DNA from: Podaxis mareebaensis
Lineage: Eukaryota; Basidiomycota; Agaricomycetes; Agaricales; Agaricaceae
Assembly: GCA_018524725.1 (NCBI GenBank)
Contig: JAEUWP010000470.1
Location: forward strand, 682,001-746,000
Direction: 5' to 3'
Length of the DNA: 64,000 nucleotides
Below, one piece after another: positions 45,727 to 56,994 of the stretch (its first letter is position 1; the number at the start of each line of letters is the position of its first letter). Below the pieces are notes generated by a model. That model was not told the origin of the DNA. It made no database searches and worked only from the letters and a program-made list of their open reading frames with translations. The position numbers and the translations under genes are program-made.

Positions 45727-46550
45727 ATGTCGGCCATCCCCACTGACGAACCGGCCCAGGACCCTCAGTCGTCCCTCGACACTCAGCAACTCCAGCAGCT
45801 CCAACAGGCCCAGCAGCACCCGCACCAGCCGCAGGACGTCCACGTCCAGCCCCAGCCCATCCAGACGGCAGCGCAACCCAATCCCGCCGAGTCTACTCGG
45901 AAGCGTAATCCATCTTTTTCTTCTTCCAGTCTCCGGTTCCTGATCTCCCTCTCCTATTAGCCAAGGCCCCCTCCGTCCGTAGAGCCTGTGTTGCATGCCA
46001 CACCGGAAAAACAAGATGTAGCGAGGTCCTCCCCTGCCAGGTATCCCCTTTCCGCCCCCATCGCCCTTCCTCTCACTCATTATCTCCTCAGAGCTGCCTC
46101 AAACGTGGTCTCGGTGCTTCCTGCGCCTATCCCGATCCCGATGCCCAGGATCACCACACTCAACATCACACCCCAGGTAATTTTTCTCCTCCCACCCTTT
46201 CCGTCTCACTGTCTCACCTCCTCTCCTCTCCGATAGCACCCAATCCCGTGCAGTTCGCTCCCCCACCCATGTACGCTACCTTGCAGGGCACTCCAAACCT
46301 CAATCATCAGCAGTACTACGACTACAGCGGCGCCTTCACGGGCGCTTCCAGCTCAACCTTCCGGCCAAACAAACGGCCTCGCAATCTCACCGAAGAAGAG
46401 GCCGCCGCCATCACCCGCAACTTCAGCCGCGGTGATTTCTATGTTGGCAACAGCGCCCCAGTCCGCATTGACCCTCGCCTCCCGGTCCGCCTCACTCTCG
46501 GTGAGGGTGATCATGTGCACTTCACCGTTGGCGAGGCCCTCGTACCATGA
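45727..46550 (+). CDS. Zn2Cys6 (fungal binuclear cluster) transcription factor, short form
   Basis: Four exons (45727-45904, 45961-46040, 46092-46176, 46237-46550) give 218 aa. The cluster reads RRACVACHTGKTRC, SEVLPCQSC, then LKRGLGASCAYPDPDAQ; spacing C-x2-C-x6-C-x5-C-x2-C-x6-C is exact. It is split by the intron after CQ. The N-terminus is Gln/Pro-rich. The rest has PPMYATLQG and a low-complexity segment, with no fungal-specific TF domain. Possibly a small accessory regulator. Targets unknown. Confidence 0.85.
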
Positions 46551-47026
46551 CCATCGTTGCCGTCTCTTCATAAACTCTCTGCCCCTTTTACATCCAATTC
46601 ATCTTATAGTGCCCTTGTTTCCTTTTTTCGTGCCTTTCCTGTTTCAGGTCTATGCAGTTCTTGGTTCCCCTAGTCTGGGTTGTGTTCCTCGTGTACAAGT
46701 ATACGTATATATATATACCGCGAACGTGTCTCCCTGCGCAACGGACTATGTAAGAGTATGGTGCTTCCCTACTCCCCGCATTGACCGAACAAAAGACGGA
46801 TGTCCCGTTCGGCAACGGAACATCAACGGAACCACTTCCAGGATTTCCTGCCTCACCGCCGTCCGTTGATTTCCCTGTCCTTAGCCTCCGGGTGTCCATA
46901 GATTTCAAATTCGACCCAAAATTCCGATTCAATTCAACTTGAGACTCGGGTTATGTACTTCAAAATGGGACTAATTATATTACAAGACGCAGGACTTCTT
47001 CAACTTGGCGATGCCACTTGATATCA
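46551..47026. other. Convergent 3' ends
   Basis: Between the convergent stops of the Zn2Cys6 gene and cutinase. T-rich runs near 46610-46650 and a TATATATAT run near 46710; no gene seen. Confidence 0.45.
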
Positions 47027-47756
47027 TTACGCAACATGGGCAACAACAAAGTCTGCGGCTTCATCGACGTCCTATGAGATTGATCCAATTAATGCGATAA
47101 AAACTTGAGAATGACAAGGATAATACATACAGAGCCGTAGGTCAGGTGAGGTGCGAGAACGATGGGTTGACCAAGACAGATGAGATCACCGATGTTGCAA
47201 AAGATCAACTTGCGACTGTTGATAACACCGGGGTAGGCGTCAAACTGGTCTGGGTCACCAAACGTCACAGCAGCAGCAACGCGGCCTTGGACACTGCTCG
47301 AAAGCTGTGCAGCAGCTTTATGGGTGACCTGAGCACCTTGCCTACATGAACCCAGTTTTTAATAAGATATGCAGATAACATGAGTTGCTGTGCTACTTAC
47401 GAGTATCCGGAAATGACAATCTTGGCATTTGGGCATCGGCTCGCGGTAGTAGTAACCGAGTTTGCCATAGTCCTAGCACCACCCTCGTCACCACCAGCGA
47501 GGTACCCGCCAACAGTAGCGGGATAATCTACACCCTCGAAAGTGAGCGACATTCCACGGACTCTCAGCTTGGCGCCGAGGGACAAGGAGAAGCCGGGCCC
47601 AACGACTGTGCCCAGTGTTGGGACTTCAGTCGTACCACGAGCAAAGTAGACATAGACATCTGAGCAAGCTTGACGCTCATTCAGTTCTGCAGTGGGCGCT
47701 GCAAAAGCTGAGACTGCGAAGAGGGCGAGAGAGAGAAGAGAGGACTTGGAGAACAT
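47027..47756 (-). CDS. Cutinase (secreted alpha/beta hydrolase)
   Basis: Extracellular esterase that hydrolyses cutin and related polyesters. Three exons (47756-47401, 47341-47131, 47071-47027) give 203 aa. Signal peptide MFSKSSLLSLALFAVSAFAA, then a short propeptide-like PTAELNERQ and the mature start ACSDVYVYFARGTTE. Nucleophile motif GYSQGAQ (Ser119; the codon is split by intron 1), CNIGDLIC (Asp171) and APHLTYG (His184) complete the catalytic triad. Cysteines CSD, SRCP, FCNIGD and LIC fit the conserved disulfides. The C-terminus DVDEAADFVVAHVA is standard. Confidence 0.95.
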
Positions 47757-48515
47757 TTTGTGGGATTCTTTGGGTGATTGGACTAGGGTTGTTTCCAACT
47801 GGTGAAACCCTGGCGTAATGTTGTTGCTTTTATACGCAGAGAATATCCAAGCGAATGTCCATAGAGGGGACCATAGGAACGGTCATGCTCTTGGTTGGAG
47901 GCTTACTTTGAAGCGGATGCAATTTCACAGGGACGGCAGAAGCTGTAAAGCGAACAGCCAACGGGTGCAATGGAAAGACGGAACCAAAATCCACATAGCA
48001 AGTGATTGTCAGTACCAAGCCTAAGCATGTCTCCTCGTCATCGGCCCTCGAGAGTTTACGTTTTTTCTTGAAAAAGGTTGCGTCCAATCGTTGTAGAGAA
48101 AATCGCAAAGGAACTGTCGCCAAAGAGACGCTTTGGAATATGTTAAGTAAAACCTCGTATTTGACCAATGCCATTGCCAAGAGCTTTTTAGAAGACCCGA
48201 GAAATCAACGCATTTGTTCTGCATCAGCGACTCTGATCATTTCTCGATGTTGGCAAACTTCTTTTCCATCGAGAGTCAATCCAAAGATGCCAAGTCCAAG
48301 AGAACACGCATGCAAAGAAGCACGAGACAAAAAAACCACGAGGTTGATTCACAGGGTGACAGTCTAGCTAAATCATGCAACGATCCAAGGCGGGGGTGAT
48401 GCGGCGAGCAAAGGTCATTCGTTAGAGGTAGTTGCGGTTCAGAGGTCTCATGACGATGCAGGTGTAATATCAACAACTCGGTTCCCCGCGGCCCGTCTAC
48501 TCCGTGTTATTTCTG
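47757..48515. other. Long upstream region of cutinase
   Basis: The longest gene-free stretch in the window (759 bp). Open frames exist on both strands but none resembles a protein family or has supported introns. It probably holds the cutinase promoter and the 3' end of the kinase gene. Confidence 0.4.
47827..47834 (-). promoter_or_regulatory. TATA box of the cutinase gene
   Basis: TATAAAAG on the minus strand, about 70 bp upstream of the cutinase ATG, a normal distance for an inducible fungal gene. Assignment is by sequence and position. Confidence 0.5.
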
Positions 48516-49747
48516 CTACGTAACATGCATGACCAAAGGTGCAATGGGGGACTTGCTTAACCACTCCGTCTCTGCTGAGTACCCCTCCAGCATTAGCTTC
48601 ATGCCCTCCTTGACAACCTCTTGCGTCATCTCCTTCCCTCCCCACTCAATCCTAGGTGTCAATGTCACCAGATGTGCACCCAGCTGCACAATTGTCCTTC
48701 TGCATATCCCTAGATCAGGTGTGATATGCGTTGTATAAGTATTGAGGAAATCGTCTAGCAGGATTTTTGCAGTGTCATTGCAGATGTCAGTATTGAACCG
48801 CATGAGGAGGACCAGCTCTGCGCAGAACTGTCCTAACTCTACACCCAGGAGACCTGGCTTACAGAGTTCCCAGTCAATGACCCGGATCTGTGTTACATCA
48901 CCGGCATCATCAAAGCTGAGCATAAGGTTTCCGGGCCAGAAATCGCCCATTACAAGCTGCGTAACTAGTTAGTTACCCACTCTGAAACTGAGGAACGACA
49001 AACAACCTACCGCCCCTGTAGCATCTTTCATAGCACCACGCGTCTCCTCGCAGATCTGACTCAAGGCATTGGCCTCCTCGCCGCTGAGCTTGACGTCTGG
49101 ATCTCGCAGTTTCTCCAAACCCTCTTCAAACGTCGGTAGAACCTGCCCATAAAAGACCCAGCCTGAGGCGATCTTGGCCGGATGATTCCCTTCAAAAAAC
49201 TCGCATACATCGGCATTGATTCTACCCCACGTGTGGAGCTTCCCAAGGAAATCTCCTACTTCCTTTCCTATCCGATGAGCGGTTTCAACGGAGCATCGGC
49301 CCTGCTGCATAAACTCCTTCAATGACACGGAGGTTGATCCACAATCCTCCATGATGATTACATGTTCCTTCGCGTCGTAATGGTAGACAGTGGGCACCGT
49401 GACAAACGCATTTGGAGGTGACCATTCCCTGATCCTTCTCAGAGCCTCGACCTCGAAATACTATGGTCTTCGTCAGCAGGAAGAAAGGATTGAATATTGT
49501 AACTTTTTACCTGTCGTCCGATATCAAGAGGGATATGGGTTAAAGCCTTGACATAGGGCCGAGAATGTTTGAGAATTACGGTTTCGTGCCCCTCGTAAGG
49601 TTGACGAAGATGCAGCCTGAAAGCGTAGTTTCCTAATCCACCAGATAATGCTTCTGCCCTGGTGCAAGCGTACGGGGTATTGTCGACATAACCCTCCACT
49701 CCAGCTTCTGTAGTCAGGTCGAAAGCGCTGGCGTTGGTTGCAGCCAT
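48516..49747 (-). CDS. APH/ChoK-fold kinase (phosphotransferase family, methylthioribose-kinase-like)
   Basis: Three exons (49747-49511, 49460-49011, 48956-48516) give 375 aa. N-lobe: LSGGLGNYAFRLHL and ETVILKHSRPYVKA (ATP-binding lysine in ILKH), then HVIIMEDCG, a hinge as in methylthioribose kinases. Catalytic loop LVMGDFWPGNLML and metal-binding VIDWELCKPG. The catalytic Asp (Asp234), the Asn and the second Asp are present, but the His of the usual HGD is Met232. Substrate unknown; the family covers sugars, choline-like amines and antibiotics. The ATG at 49747 is the first in frame. Confidence 0.83.
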
Positions 49748-49987
49748 GGGGGTTGGAGAACCCAAAATTCAGAAGGACTCTTATATGCCAAAGATAGATC
49801 GGAACCGATGATTAAGATCTTCTGGATGCTGGCAGTCAGAAATGAGCGAGTCATTCTGACCGAGGACTTGGTTCGTGTTGCACTCACTTCGGACCCGTCG
49901 TACATTTCCTACATTCCCGGAGGGAAAATTACAATGGAGCGGATGTGGTAACATAATAGATGAACAGATTTCTACTCGTATGCCGTA

Positions 49988-51297
49988 CTATAGGTGCCAG
50001 AAACCTTTCTTTTTCTTCTTTTCCTGTTGCTTATCACTCTTCTTGCCCCGAGGTTCTTCCGTCTGAGTCGGCGGTGGTATGCGGTCCTCGGGTTTGGGTA
50101 AGAGGACGGGTCCGTAGATGTCACCAGCGTCCCATGCCATCGGTATGAGGGCGACTGGTAAGACCCATGTCGCCGTTAAAACAACTCCATTCCCTAGTGG
50201 ATCGTGGCGTGAGCAAAATAAATCGTGTCCACGGATAGCCACTTACCTTTATCGTGACTCTTTATCCTGCTCCAGCTCCAAGCAATGAAAACTCCAATGA
50301 ATCCAACGACAGGTCCCAGCCTCTGCATCATCGCGAGGGCTGGCCTGAACTGAGCCGGAACAAGCATTTTGGGTACTTTGTTCAACAGGCCTTTCAAAGC
50401 ACTCGTCACCATGGCCGCTTGAGCCGCGGCCTTGAGGGATACAGAGTCGAGTGAGGCCATAGCAGCTGGGGGAAGATACAGCCGGTATCCCCACCAAGTA
50501 GTATATACGGACATTTGTGTCGTCGAGGGCATCCATTCAACATCCTCGCTTGATTGCACTGGAACGGGAGAGCTAGGTGCACTTGAAGCATCTGCGATAG
50601 AAACCGATTCTGCCAGTTCAACTTGGGGATCGTCGAGGGGCTCGAGAGGTGTGTATACCATCAACCCATCTTCTGCGTGTCCAGTAGAGGCCGATGATTG
50701 TTGGACACCATCTACGTCTTTCTCCTTGCCTTTCCGCCGCATCTTCGATAGTATACTCCATACACTTTGTTGCTCCGCTTTTTCCTTCCCAAGTTCCTCT
50801 TCGTCTCCGTTCATAATCTCCTCCGAAGATAACATCTGTACCAAGTCTTGATCAACGCCCGGAGGTACCGGTGGCCCAATGGAACCGTCCTCTGCCTTCA
50901 GAACCTGAGCAGCAGGCGCATCTGCTGCTTGCCGTAGAGTCGCCGAGGCTCCAGAAAACGGGAGGGACTCAAGAAGCTCCCTAATCTTCTGAGCAAATGT
51001 CAAAGGCTCTGGCCTATCTGGCTCCATAGCTGCAGGCACCTCCGTCGACACAACAGACTCGGAGAGTTTGGCGATAGCCTCTTCTCCAGAAGGTGTCCTA
51101 GACGGAGGCTCGAATTTTGTCTGGTTCCAGCCGTTCTTGCTGTCGATGACGAGCTTGTCGATTTCCCATGAGGGTGGTGGAAAGATGATTTTAGAATTGC
51201 GTCGTCGGGATGTGATCGTATCGGCGAGCGATTTCATCCGGGTGAGAGCAGCAATTTTTGTAGTTGGGAACCGACTTGATTTCTGAGGGGAGTCCAT
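49988..51297 (-). CDS. Conserved fungal membrane protein, unknown function
   Basis: Two exons (51297-50247 and 50193-49988) give 418 aa. The N-terminal ~240 residues are charged and disordered apart from PPPSWEIDKLVIDSKNGWNQ. A conserved-looking module begins near residue 265: WWGYRLYLPPAAMASLDSVS, LKAAAQAAMVTSALKGLLNK, VPKMLVPAQFRPALAMMQRL. Two hydrophobic segments follow: GPVVGFIGVFIAWSWSRI and VVLTATWVLPVALIPMAW. It ends in DIYGPVLLPKPEDR plus a basic KKKKKGFWHL. I do not recognise the family. The basic tail suggests an intracellular membrane; no signal peptide. Confidence 0.72.
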
Positions 51298-51452
51298 ATT
51301 TCGGGTGGAATTAGACGATAGAGGAAAAGAAAGCTGGTTGGAGCGCGATGGGGGTACATTATGTTTTGACAGGGATGGTCATGTTATGAGCCAAGAATAC
51401 CCATGGTCACATATCTGATAACCTACAATAAGAACAATATCTTTATCTCTAT

Positions 51453-53183
51453 CTAATCGTCATTGACCTCCCCAGACTCTCGCCATATATCCCACCCAAT
51501 AGAATGCCCACAACCAGGCGCGTGATGTTCGCTTCTTTTAGGCCCAGCAAGACACAATATAGGCGCAGTATCGCTGGATACCACAAAAGCATCGTCATCA
51601 TCTGCGTCCACGTCCCACAATCCCTCCACACCAAGATTTCCATCGTTCTGGGGGTCCTCGGCATTCTCGGCGAAGCGTAAGAGGCGAACGCCATTTCGTG
51701 AACTCGTCCTCATCCTTGCGCGGGTGACTGCAAGTTGTGCAATTCCTTCAGCCCATCCTGTTTCAAACTCTGCACGAATGACCGAGTGCCTAGAGGGTTC
51801 AATTTCTAGTACAGTGGTTGTCGACAATGTTTGAAGCTTCGGTACGAAAGGTAGAATCCGCATTCTGGGTAGAGGTAGTCTGGGCATGTTGAGGTCTCTG
51901 CCAGAGAGGGGTTGGGCTGAGCCGTTGGAAGGGCGATCACGAAGTGATATTGTCGCAGTCGCCAAACCTCTTCTGCCCGGTCTCTGCCGTCGAGGTTCCG
52001 CTCTTACAGGGCTAATGACCATCTGAGCAGGTCCACCATCACTGCCCAGGGTCTGGTTGTCCTCGATCAGTCTTTCCTCTAACCATGCCTTCAGCTCTTT
52101 CTCCCGATCTCGTGCACGCTTTACTCCCACAAGTGCGCATCGCTTTCCAAGTGCTGCCCATTCTCCCTGGCGAAGCTCCGCTCGTAGACCCGCACACCTG
52201 TCTATGATCAGGTGCTTGAGGTTTCGAAATCGTGCAAGAACCATGTCGAGCTCTCCTTCTATGACGCCGCACGTAGACAAGTCTAGAAAGCCGAGGTCGG
52301 GCACAACGGGCGATGTGTCTGGAGAGTGGTATGCGTCCGTCCGACCTGGTGACATGCACAAAGCCCTTGCTACGGGTCTTGATGGTATTCGTAGGCGGAG
52401 CGCTTTCACAGAATGGGCGATGGACGGGGAATGAATCAGGACGGATAGGTGGGGGTCTAGGAGAAAGAATACAATAGGTTGGGCAAAAGACTGTTTCTGA
52501 GGAATGTCATAGCTTGTGTCTTGGGGGTCCTGGATGATAGAAATCGCTGGGATTTTCTGGGGTGGCCATTTGGCCAATGCCAAAAGAGTTGAGTCAAAGT
52601 AGACACCCTGCGCATGGTCAGCCCAATTTCCCCACTCAAGCCCTCAAGATCACACCTTGTGGAACTGGTAGTAGGAAGCTTTTTTCACGCTGTACGTTCA
52701 CATCAACGTTTGGAAAGGGGCAAAGAGAAAAAGAGAGACGCACTAAGGCTTAAACCTGAGCGACAGCCGGTTTAGCGCACCAATTGGATTCTCGAATAAC
52801 TGTTCCAGGTGTTCTGGTGAAAAATTACTTGGGCCGATCCTCACGTCGAGGCAATTCAGGTTGGGAAGTAAACGGATGATATTGATAATCACGTCTGCGT
52901 CCGCCGTCCAGGTCTCCACTGAAAATTCCTTTACCCAGGACGTGCATGGATTTAGCGAAGCATCTGAGGTAGAGGTGGTGTCCAGCGCTCTGCGCAGGCG
53001 CAAATACAGGGCGACGGCTTGTCGAGGATGCCTAATTCGGATTGAGTGGAAGAGCAGCTGGATGGGGATGGGTGCAGAGGGCAGAGCGCGAGATAATGAG
53101 AGCACAACTTGGGTCCAAGAGGAGGAGTCCAGTTGTTCTATAATCGCTGTGTACAACTCCCCAGGAAGCGTCGCCAGAGACAT
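51453..53183 (-). CDS. F-box-like / LRR-type protein
   Basis: Three exons (53183-52744, 52689-52656, 52607-51453) give 542 aa. The N-terminus LATLPGELYTAIIEQLDSSS and WTQVVLSLSRALP resembles an F-box, followed by helical, leucine-rich segments: LLPNLNCLDVRIGPSNFSPE, LGFLDLSTCGVIEGELDMVL, RFRNLKHLIIDRCAGLRAEL. The C-terminal 200 residues are Arg/Pro-rich and then acidic. In Agaricomycetes such proteins form a large divergent group; substrate unknown. The two introns were placed so that LRFKPY joins VKKASYYQFHK and then GVYFDSTLLALAKW. Confidence 0.72.
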
Positions 53184-53306
53184 TGGGAGATGACGGTTCG
53201 CTTAGAAGGGCCAGGGTCCTGTTTGTTAGTATTTTACTATTCCATCCGGGTTAACCAGTCAACGAATAGCCCTATAGTACAAATAATATACAGAAACCAA
53301 GTAGAT

Positions 53307-54629
53307 CTAAGAGAACCCTGATGTCAAGTCTAAACTAGATCCTGGTGCCTGCCATGACCGTTCCACGACAGGCGGTGCTGGCGAACCGGGTTGCGACGAC
53401 CATAGCGTCAATGAGCCTGGAGCTTGACCTCCAAACGCTGTCAATGGCCGACCAGCCGCATTGTTACGCTCTCTCCGATCCGGAATGGTGCCGCCCCAAA
53501 CACCTCCTGTGCGCTTGGGTTGCGGCTGTTGTTGAACTGGCTGTTGTTGTGGCTGGCCCTGCTGCTGCATCGCTAGCCGTGATAGAAACTGTGCTTCGGG
53601 TGCTCGTTGTAGATGCGTCGTAGGTTCCAGGGGTACTCCTGCCCAGTACGAGTTGTCGGGTTGCGCGCGGTGGTTGGCAATAACCATCGTCCGGTGAATG
53701 TCAATTTGTCCAGCGTCAACTCTAAGTCCTTTTGTCTCCATATTCTCCTCGTCAATTTCCAGCGCCTTTCTAAGCACCTCGTTCTCTCCTTCCAATCTCC
53801 GAATTTCCCATTCTCTTTGCAACGCCCAGTCTTGCCGCCCCTTCTCCCCAATTTCGTTGTTGGCCTGTTCTTCCAGTTTCTCCATAAGCCGTTGAAGTTC
53901 TTCGATTTTTTTCGGTAGGGAAATGGGGTCGGGGCCAGAATCAGGTGGCGGAGAGGACGAAACATCGGGCTGGGGCTCTTCACCCGTCATGAGTCGTAGA
54001 AGTGATTGTAAATGATGTGAAAGTCTGTGAAGAGACTGCAGCATGTTGGCACTCGCTGTTACATCTGCCGCTAGACTCTGAGATTCGCGGGTTTGGATAA
54101 GGGTTTCATAGTGTCGGGCGAGGGTGAGTTCATGTTGTTGCGCAGCAAGCTGTGGGGGGTTCTTCTGTATAAAGTGGGTAGGAATTCGACTGGATAACGC
54201 ACGGCATGGTTGCGGAATTTGGTCATAATAGTTTCCATAGTTGTTTCGTATTCCTTCAACAAGGAACTCAGCTGCTTATTCTCTTGCAGCAACGTCTGGT
54301 TCTCGATAATGATTTGTGCGTTCGAGCGCTCGAGTTCGGAGTCAAATTCCTCTATTGTTTTGAATTAGGTCCGATGAGCATGAATTAGCATGAGGACAAG
54401 GTACCCTGGGATATATCAACGTTGAACCTGCGCAAAGAAAAACCAGAGCACGATTGGTCCGCTCGGTTCTGTCAGAAAAGTCACAAGAGCTCTGCGTTAT
54501 AGGATACGAAATACTCACCTTGAGAACTACTGCCTGGTTCTTTAGGGAAGTTGCGAGTTCCTGGTTGCGCGTAAGCTGCTCGCTGAGTTCTGAGACGAGT
54601 TGCCAGACGCGAATAAGTTCGGTCTCCAT
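53307..54629 (-). CDS. SIKE/FGFR1OP2-like coiled-coil protein (STRIPAK-associated family)
   Basis: Three exons (54629-54519, 54349-54203, 54149-53307) give 366 aa. The first ~120 residues are helical with heptads ([20 protein letters not shown]) and hold the family block [20 protein letters not shown] then [10 protein letters not shown], close to the LQQENKELR..LEEHQ...E.IM.KYR block of animal FGFR1OP2 and SIKE. A second coiled coil follows ([20 protein letters not shown] to [12 protein letters not shown]). The rest is Gln/Pro-rich. In animals and other fungi this family belongs to the STRIPAK kinase-phosphatase complex; that role is inferred. The acceptor of intron 1 (atagag) was set by frame. 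Confidence 0.77.
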
Positions 54630-54931
54630 AGTTCGTTGGTTGGATCAGGAGACAAGGGAGGGGGGGTTGACCGCGTTTGGGAAGACCAATGTGAAGAGGG
54701 TATTCTCAAGAATTTTCAGGGGTTATACAAAATGGGTATAATCCTTGATGGAAATGTCAATAATCATTCACCACGGCTGCACCCGCTATTTACTGATCTA
54801 TATACTGCAAGCAGAAGCAAGCACCTATAAATACGGTAGTAATAGCGCCTGGCAGCACTCGAGAATAATCAATAATGGTACAATGTTGCAAGCGGACGTA
54901 TGTAAGGTATATCATAACATAGCATATGTGA
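54630..54931. other. Spacer between the RNase H1 3' end and the SIKE-like gene
   Basis: AT-rich, with a TATAAATA word near 54826 on the plus strand. No gene seen. Confidence 0.4.
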
Positions 54932-56720
54932 TTATAGATTTTCGATTTCCCTCGCCCAATCCTCCCCGTCTAGTAGACAATCTTTGTACATCTGGGAAAG
55001 GTATTCATATCAAGAATAGATAATTGGAAATGAAGCGCGACTCACATCGAAATCAATTTCGCTTGCAGAAACTGGAACAAGTGGTGGAGCAACTTTGGAG
55101 ACCTTGAGAGGGGATCTCGGAGAGGTTGATGATTTCGCCGGTTCCTTTGTCGCTTGGTGGCGATCGTAATCACTCGGGCCTTGAGGCGGTAGTGATTGAT
55201 GATGTACGCTCGCGGCCTGGAAATCTGACGAGTGCAGGGGAGGGGTTTGAGGTCGGGAAACGACAGCTGGCACTGGGGGGACGAGAGCTTCTGGGGTGCC
55301 AGATACATCCGTAGCTGCTTGATGGGCGGACTTTTGGTAGATCGTAGACCTTTTAGCATTTACACCAGCTATGGCAGGTCGGAAAGGTGAACGAGGCGGT
55401 CGGGTTGGAGACGGGACAGGGGCTGGTGCGCGAGATTTGCTGAGTGATTTACTAGGCGAGTATAGTGGAGTACTCGATTCCGTGAATTTTGAATTCAGGA
55501 TTTTCGAAATCTTAGCTGGACGTTCAGTCAGAGATTCAGTGGAACCTCTGGCCTCTGCCTTTTGGACTGTCGTTCTCTGATCGGTTTGTGTTTCGACGAG
55601 CGCGTCGATAGTCTCGCCAGCCCGAGCCTCCAATGACTCCCAGTCCAGGTCTGGTCGGGGTGGGAGGGTAGCGCCAATGTTCGCCTGCGCGTCTGCGCCA
55701 TCATTTCCGGGATCGCCGCTGTGTCCTCTCACGTATTGCAGATGGATTTGTTGACCTCTCCTTCCTCGTTCTTCAAGCAGCGCTGATAAGTACTTGATGA
55801 TCCCGGCATTCTTCACAGGAGAACCACTGGCTGTCTGGAAGCTATTGCCTTGCCATTTCGGTAACCATCGTTCAAAACCTGCGACAACATTTAGCAGGTG
55901 CAGCCGATGAGCATGGCATTCTCACAGTTGATTGAGTATTGAGAATCAGTCTTAATCAATAACTTCTTCTTATTCATGGGCACGGTTTCAAGAACACGAA
56001 TGATAGCCTAGAGATCACTGGTATGTGTGTCACTGCATTACGAAAGGGGTAGACTTACAATCAGTTCAGCACGGTTATTAGTCTGATCTCCAGGGCATCT
56101 CTCCGCAATATTGCTAGTGTCCATGAGTTCGACATAGCAAAGTCGACACAAGGGCACTGACCGTGGATCGTTTGGTCCCCAATATACCCCGACCCCGGCT
56201 ACGGATCCTGCCTGTCCATTTCCTTTGCATGCACCATCGGAATAAACGACAATCCATTGGCTTTCGTCTTCAACACTGGCAAAAGTACGTTTGTGACCCT
56301 TCGGTTTATCTTCCGCCGACTCCGGTGACTGTGCTGCCGCAGCATCCGATGGCTCGCCTTTGACAAAAGCTTCAGCTTCAGCAGCTGTCGAAAACTTCTT
56401 GAACACAGCTCCTGGGTATTGTTTGATTTGCGCTTCACAATCAGCCCTGCGAATCGGCTCAGTGAATTATATCTCGTAATCAATATATTATCTCACCATG
56501 TAAGAAAGACGCCAACTTCCCTGCCTTTACGGACAGCGTAGAAGTTTTGTTTAGGCATAGTGCGCGTTAGGGTCCTGGGTTTGAACTTCTTGAGCTGAAT
56601 GAAAGGGCGAGGAGCAAGATATCTAGGTAAAGGAAGCCGACTTGCGGCTCTCGACAGCTTGAAGGGTAACACTACAGCGTTCTTTCCACGTTCAGAAGCT
56701 GCGCACAAGCGTCTGAACAT
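54932..56720 (-). CDS. RNH1: Ribonuclease H1 with N-terminal hybrid-binding domain and long C-terminal tail
   Basis: Degrades RNA in RNA-DNA hybrids. Six exons (56720-56497, 56446-56162, 56113-56059, 56007-55926, 55878-55046, 54991-54932) give 512 aa. The ATG at 56720 adds an Arg/Lys-rich, acid-poor 54-residue leader; an internal ATG at 56558 starts MPKQNFYAVRKGREVGVFLT, the hybrid-binding (viroplasmin-like) domain with FKKFSTAAEAEAFV. RNase H core: IVVYSDGACKGNGQAGSVAG, TNNRAELIAIIRVLE, TDSQYSIN and GHSGDPGNDGADAQA; all four acidic residues are present. A Ser/Pro-rich tail of roughly 200 residues ends in FDMYKDCLLDGEDWAREIEN via a final 60-nt exon. Confidence 0.92.
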
Positions 56721-56994
56721 GAAGGTTCGAACTTGGAACTTGGAAGAGTCAGAGTCCAGGCGCGACTGTGTCACGTGAATGAATTTGTGGAGGCTGTTGT
56801 TGAACTCTACAAAATTTCTATAGTACCGCTACAGGGAAACTAACTGCTAAGACGCGGGATGGAGGCCTCAGGACGTCTGCAAACATCAGCGGAACTTCCG
56901 GAATAACAATCATTAAACATTAAACTTCAAGCATTAATGTATACAGGCATAAATGTCACAATAGATACCAACGTGGCCTAGATTAGTCAAAGAT

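Noticed and set aside
47818..48367. Open frames on both strands upstream of cutinase
   Set aside because: No family resemblance, no consistent splice structure, and composition like non-coding sequence.
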